Below are positions 5,755 to 7,922 of a stretch of DNA of 7,922 nucleotides, one piece after another; position 1 is the stretch's first letter, and each line of letters opens with the position of its first letter. The stretch lies in contig CALMNJ010000548.1 in NCBI GenBank assembly GCA_937868675.1, forward strand, positions 1 to 7,922, written 5' to 3'. The stretch comes from an uncultured Bacteroidota bacterium. GTDB taxonomy: Bacteria; Bacteroidota; Bacteroidia; B-17B0; Aurantibacillaceae. The translations under genes were made by a program, and so were the position numbers. The notes under the pieces are model-generated. The model saw only the letters and a program-made list of their open reading frames with translations. It was not told the DNA's origin and did not search any database.

Positions 5755-6012
5755 ATGGAAATGAATCAAATATCACAAGACAGGACGGCAGCAATAAACG
5801 AGCATCTTACAGACTTGCTATTTTTTGCTCCACCCAAAGACTTACGCAAAAGTCTGTTTTCAGTTTTCTTTAGTTGCTTAACTCAAAAAGACTTTGTTGC
5901 ATCGGACAATTTTACGGAAATAGCATCGGACTTTTTCTTTTTAATAAATTTCCTTCAAGACATTGAGGACGAAATGGACGAGAAAACTACGCCTAACCGC
6001 AAGCAAGCGTAA
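5755..6012 (+). CDS. Small hypothetical protein (85 aa) of the XRE module, ending inside attC
   Basis: The protein begins MEMNQISQDRTAAINEHLTD and continues LLFFAPPKDLRKSLFSVFFS, with a second Phe-rich helix (ASDFFFLINFLQDIEDEMDE) near the C-terminus. It looks like a compact helical protein, amphipathic rather than membrane-spanning. I do not recognise a family. An alternative ATG lies two codons in (5761). The last seven residues (TPNRKQA) and the stop are encoded by the R'' core and first arm of the attC site, so the native C-terminus is shaped by the recombination site. It is divergent from the XRE gene and has an operator-covered promoter, so it is co-regulated with it. It may be the toxin, effector or accessory partner of the regulator, but there is no direct evidence for which. 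Confidence 0.65.
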   Translation: MEMNQISQDRTAAINEHLTDLLFFAPPKDLRKSLFSVFFSCLTQKDFVASDNFTEIASDFFFLINFLQDIEDEMDEKTTPNRKQA

Positions 6013-6087
6013 TTTTTTGCGTGTTAGGTGCTAAATGTTTAAGTTTGGATTAGCAAAAAACTAACGCCTGCTTGCCAGCCGTTATGC
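5991..6087 (+). other. attC-like recombination site 1
   Basis: R'' core GCCTAAC (5991-5997) and R' core GTTATGC (6081-6087) flank an imperfect palindrome. GCAAGCA (5999-6005) pairs with TGCTTGC (6069-6075). After an A/C mismatch (6006/6068), GCG (6007-6009) pairs with CGC (6065-6067). Inside, TTTTTTGC (6013-6020) pairs with GCAAAAAA (6053-6060), closing a loop of about 32 bases. Total length is 97 bases, within the usual attC range. The spacers between core and stem are unequal (1 and 5 bases). Confidence 0.7.
6016..6047 (+). promoter_or_regulatory. Promoter embedded in the attC loop, reading into cassette 2
   Basis: TTTG at 6016-6019 and TAAGTTTG at 6040-6047 are the -33 and -7 elements at the same spacing as the other promoters here (23 bases from TTG to TA). 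Predicted start is about 6054, giving a leader of about 40 bases before the ATG at 6095. Both boxes sit in the inner stem and loop of attC, so folding of the site could interfere with transcription. Confidence 0.45.
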
Positions 6088-7427
6088 GTAATACATGAGG
6101 ACAGCAACCATTTTAGCACTTCTGGCGATTAGCCTTTTTCGTTCCCTTAGCGGACAAACGACATATCCCTTTAGTATACGTCAGACGATACATGGACAGG
6201 TGTTTATCGAAACCGCTCCTATAGACCCTTTACTGAAGTTGAAAAACGTGACTTCAACAATAGATTCAACTTATTTCATAAAATGTGTGGACTATCAATC
6301 CTCATCGACCTCTTTGTTAATTAGCGGGCCGCCAACTTATATAAATAATTATCTCGATTCTTTAAGTTATTCAGCTGAATACCGCACTAATCACAGGATG
6401 TCTTCGTTATTTAATTTTCCCATCACGATGGGACGAGAAATAAGAAAAGTAAATAACAGGGAATATGAGCTAATCGACCTACTTGGAAACGCGCCCGCAC
6501 CACTTAAAACAGACGCATCACATATCGCTATCTTAAAGTACAATCGAAAAGGACAACTGGTTCTAATCCAAGAGCAATATCTAAAATATAATACTGCCGG
6601 TGATAACGCAAACTTTAGCTGGCGATACAAGTACAATCGAAATAAGATCAAACAAATTTCAGTCGATAATATTAATGTAATATTTGAATACGGCCGCACG
6701 GGAAAATTAGTTTCAGTAATCCACTTTATTGGAAAGAAAATTCCTGAGACCCCTTACGTCAGCGAAGACAGCCTATTGTCCTTTTACAACCGTAAAGCAA
6801 AACCGACTGAAATCCAGACCTTATTGAGCACAAGCAATTTTGCAGTTCAACAACTAGTATACTTCGGTTATTCATCAGGCAAGCTGACCCAGATCCTATC
6901 TTATCATGCAAAGGCAGGGATCGGCATACAAAAAGGAACGGTCGCGTACGATACTTTGAATAGAATTTCGTCCGTCATAGAGGACGGGCTAATCTTGGCC
7001 TACAATTATGACAGCGTTAATAATCGACTTTTGAAGAGGAAGGAAATATTTGATGAACGCTGCTCGAGTAAGCCGTGTCCGCAATGGGTGACAATAGATA
7101 CATATCTTTATGATGACCATGGGAAAGTGATTCAAATCGATAACGAAAGTTTTCAAGAGTATTATGAGAGACGTGAGAAGAAGCGCGGGTACTTAAGACA
7201 GGGACAAGGCAGACACTTCGTATATAAGCGACAATAATGTACTACGCATAACACACGCTGTGGCGGCCAGCCGGACTCTCGTATGCAAAGGCAAAATCTT
7301 TTGCCTGCTCCGCAGACCGTTTTTCGTTTTTTGCCTTTGCTCATTTTATTGTAACTTCACGGCGGACCCTGGAGCTTTTGGCAACCGGTTTTGATTTCGG
7401 AATCGGCCGGCGCCAAGCGCGAAACCG
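6082..7427 (+). mobile_element. Integron-type gene cassette 2 (one gene)
   Basis: The cassette is bounded by the cores GTTATGC (6081) and GTTAGGC (7427), giving 1346 bases. Its first bases, GTTATGCGTA with the preceding G, are the exact reverse complement of TACGCATAAC (7243-7252) at its 3' end. Both complete cassettes in the window share this 10-base self-match and the sequence ACTACGC just before R''. It carries a single plus-strand gene and a long attC-like site. Confidence 0.65.
6095..7237 (+). CDS. Secreted YD/RHS-repeat-like protein, hypothetical
   Basis: This is a 380-residue protein. Residues 1-20 form a signal peptide (MRTATILALLAISLFRSLSG), so it is exported. From about residue 148 it carries degenerate tyrosine-led repeats of the YD/RHS kind: YNRKGQLVLI (149), YNRNKIKQI (180), YGRTGKLVSV (199), YSSGKLTQI (259), YDTLNRISSV (285), YDSVNNRLLK (305) and YDDHGKVIQI (339). 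Such repeats form beta-strand sheets in cell-surface proteins. Unlike true RHS toxins it is short and has no visible toxin domain, and it ends in a basic tail (REKKRGYLRQGQGRHFVYKR). A Cys pair (CSSKPC, 323-328) may form a disulfide. The ATG at 6095 is used because the one inside the core site (6084) meets a stop within four codons. Function is unknown; as a cassette gene it is probably accessory. Confidence 0.7.
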   Translation: MRTATILALLAISLFRSLSGQTTYPFSIRQTIHGQVFIETAPIDPLLKLKNVTSTIDSTYFIKCVDYQSSSTSLLISGPPTYINNYLDSLSYSAEYRTNHRMSSLFNFPITMGREIRKVNNREYELIDLLGNAPAPLKTDASHIAILKYNRKGQLVLIQEQYLKYNTAGDNANFSWRYKYNRNKIKQISVDNINVIFEYGRTGKLVSVIHFIGKKIPETPYVSEDSLLSFYNRKAKPTEIQTLLSTSNFAVQQLVYFGYSSGKLTQILSYHAKAGIGIQKGTVAYDTLNRISSVIEDGLILAYNYDSVNNRLLKRKEIFDERCSSKPCPQWVTIDTYLYDDHGKVIQIDNESFQEYYERREKKRGYLRQGQGRHFVYKRQ

Positions 7428-7433
7428 TTAGGC
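7246..7433 (+). other. attC-like recombination site 2 (unusually long)
   Basis: R'' core GCATAAC (7246-7252) and R' core GTTAGGC (7427-7433) enclose 188 bases. The outer stem is CGCT (7256-7259) with AGCG (7416-7419), then TGGCG (7261-7265) with CGCCA (7411-7415), a 5-base bulge (7266-7270), and CCGG (7271-7274) with CCGG (7407-7410). Inside are further hairpins: GGCAAAA/TTTTGCC (7290-7305), a competing perfect 12-bp pairing of 7285-7296 with 7329-7340, and GATT-TCGG-AATC (7393-7404). The bulge on one strand resembles the extrahelical bases that orient integrase binding. The size is above the usual attC range. Confidence 0.55.
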
Positions 7434-7922
7434 GTCATTATAAGAACGACAGTGATAAATTTTAAATTAAGAGAGTTAGATAAGATAGAACCTTGGGGAC
7501 AAGAACCTGAATTGTCATTGCATTGGTTTGGCCTGACAGACGGTGACCTATGGTTAACATTCGGAAACCAGACCATTTATGAATATTCGAAAGAAGCTAT
7601 TGACTATTGGGGTAATAAGCCAACACCATACAATGATTACCAGTTATCGAGATTTATTGAAGACTTCACTGGGCTTTTTGACAAAATACGAGAGTCAATT
7701 CCAGAAGAGTTTTACGACCTGACAAAAGATTTAAAGAAGTTCCAATCTGACACAAAAAAGTGGCTTGAAATTAACGACACAGACGAGGACAACTACAGCG
7801 ATTTTTATTTTGAAGAATATGATAAATTAATTTCGTGGACATACCAAAGAACTTTTGACTCAGCACATTTAATTGGCGGACCTTGGCTTTCGTTCTTCCG
7901 AAGAAATGATAAAATAAGAACT
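7428..7922 (+). mobile_element. Integron-type gene cassette 3 (5' part only)
   Basis: It starts after the G of GTTAGGC at 7427, with GTTAGGCGTCATTAT closely resembling the starts of cassettes 1 and 2. Its attC end lies beyond the window. It carries the DUF5984-like gene that begins 18 bases after the core site. If it is a cassette, a GACGCCTAAC-type R'' core should occur just after the gene. Confidence 0.5.
7452..7922 (+). CDS. DUF5984-like protein, 5' part (cut by window end)
   Basis: An open frame runs from a GTG at 7452 to the window edge, 157 codons without a stop. It begins MINFKLRELDKIEPWGQEPE and continues LSLHWFGLTDGDLWLTFGNQ. The segments IEPWG, LHWFGLTDGDLW and DSAHLIGGPWLSFFRRNDKI (about 134-153) resemble the DUF5984 family of uncharacterised bacterial proteins, which I recall being about 200-250 residues. 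The protein is rich in aromatic and acidic residues, soluble, and has no signal peptide. There is no ATG near the N-terminus, so GTG is chosen because it lies just after the cassette core and keeps the conserved start. A weak promoter may exist in the attC just upstream (TAACTTCA at 7352). Function is unknown. Confidence 0.65.
   Translation, partial: MINFKLRELDKIEPWGQEPELSLHWFGLTDGDLWLTFGNQTIYEYSKEAIDYWGNKPTPYNDYQLSRFIEDFTGLFDKIRESIPEEFYDLTKDLKKFQSDTKKWLEINDTDEDNYSDFYFEEYDKLISWTYQRTFDSAHLIGGPWLSFFRRNDKIRT

Larger units (their letters stand above)
4771..6081 (+). mobile_element. Integron-type gene cassette 1 (three genes)
   Basis: The cassette is bounded by GTTAGGC (cut after G4770) and GTTATGC (cut after G6081), giving 1311 bases. 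Its 3' end carries an attC-like palindrome whose R'' core (TACGCCTAAC, 5988-5997) mirrors this cassette's own 5' end over 10 bases. By contrast it mismatches the R' core that follows it, which belongs to the next cassette. That is the pattern expected of a cassette that recombines as a circle. It carries three genes, one on the minus strand, and an internal regulated promoter, unlike most cassettes with a single promoterless gene. Cassettes with toxin-antitoxin pairs in large chromosomal integrons are the known parallel. Confidence 0.65.

Noticed and set aside
5660..5794. N-terminal extension of the XRE protein by 45 residues (start at 5794)
   Set aside because: The extension would be translated from the operator and promoter region, is hydrophobic and unlike XRE proteins, and would overlap the start of the 85-residue ORF. 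The ATG at 5659 gives the normal domain length.

Overview
This looks like chromosomal DNA of an environmental member of the Bacteroidota. The signs are promoters of the Bacteroidota form (a TTG box followed 22-23 bases later by TAnnTTTG), secreted SBBP-repeat and YD-repeat-like proteins, weak Shine-Dalgarno sequences and moderate GC content. I cannot place it below phylum. No rRNA, tRNA, CRISPR array, transposase or integrase gene is visible.

The left half (1-4311) is ordinary plus-strand coding DNA. It holds the 3' end of an unrecognised gene (1-149), overlapping a secreted zinc-metallopeptidase-like protein with the HELVH...WLNEG signature (128-1894). Then come a 35-residue single-pass membrane protein (2060-2167), an alpha/beta-hydrolase (lipase-like) protein with two membrane segments (2364-3695), and a short, probably truncated SBBP-repeat protein with a TTG start (3766-4311).

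Positions 4312-4769 form a transition zone without a convincing intact gene. It holds a possible minus-strand gene remnant, an 8-bp inverted repeat, and a strong Bacteroidota promoter (4639-4669) pointing right.

The right half (4770-7922) has the architecture of integron gene cassettes. Three GTTRRRY core sites (4770, 6081, 7427) bound two complete cassettes and the start of a third. Each complete cassette ends in a RYYYAAC core whose 10 bases are the exact reverse complement of that cassette's own first bases, not of the next cassette's. This is the expected signature of circular-intermediate cassettes. Two imperfect-palindrome attC-like sites (5991-6087 and 7246-7433) separate them. The genes are visibly more AT-rich than those on the left.

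Cassette 1 (4771-6081) is the most interesting part. It holds a candidate HEPN-type ribonuclease or toxin-like protein (R159-x5-H165), a 72-residue XRE/Cro-type regulator on the opposite strand whose stop codon overlaps the HEPN stop, and an 85-residue unknown protein divergent from the regulator. Between the regulator and the small protein lie three copies of the palindrome TGTCA-N10-TGACA. Two of them cover the -33 and -7 elements of the small protein's promoter, which suggests a self-contained, autoregulated toxin-antitoxin or defence-like module. Cassette 2 carries a secreted YD-repeat-like protein, apparently transcribed from a promoter inside the preceding attC loop. Cassette 3 begins with a protein resembling the DUF5984 family. 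The platform (integrase and attI), if any, is outside the window.
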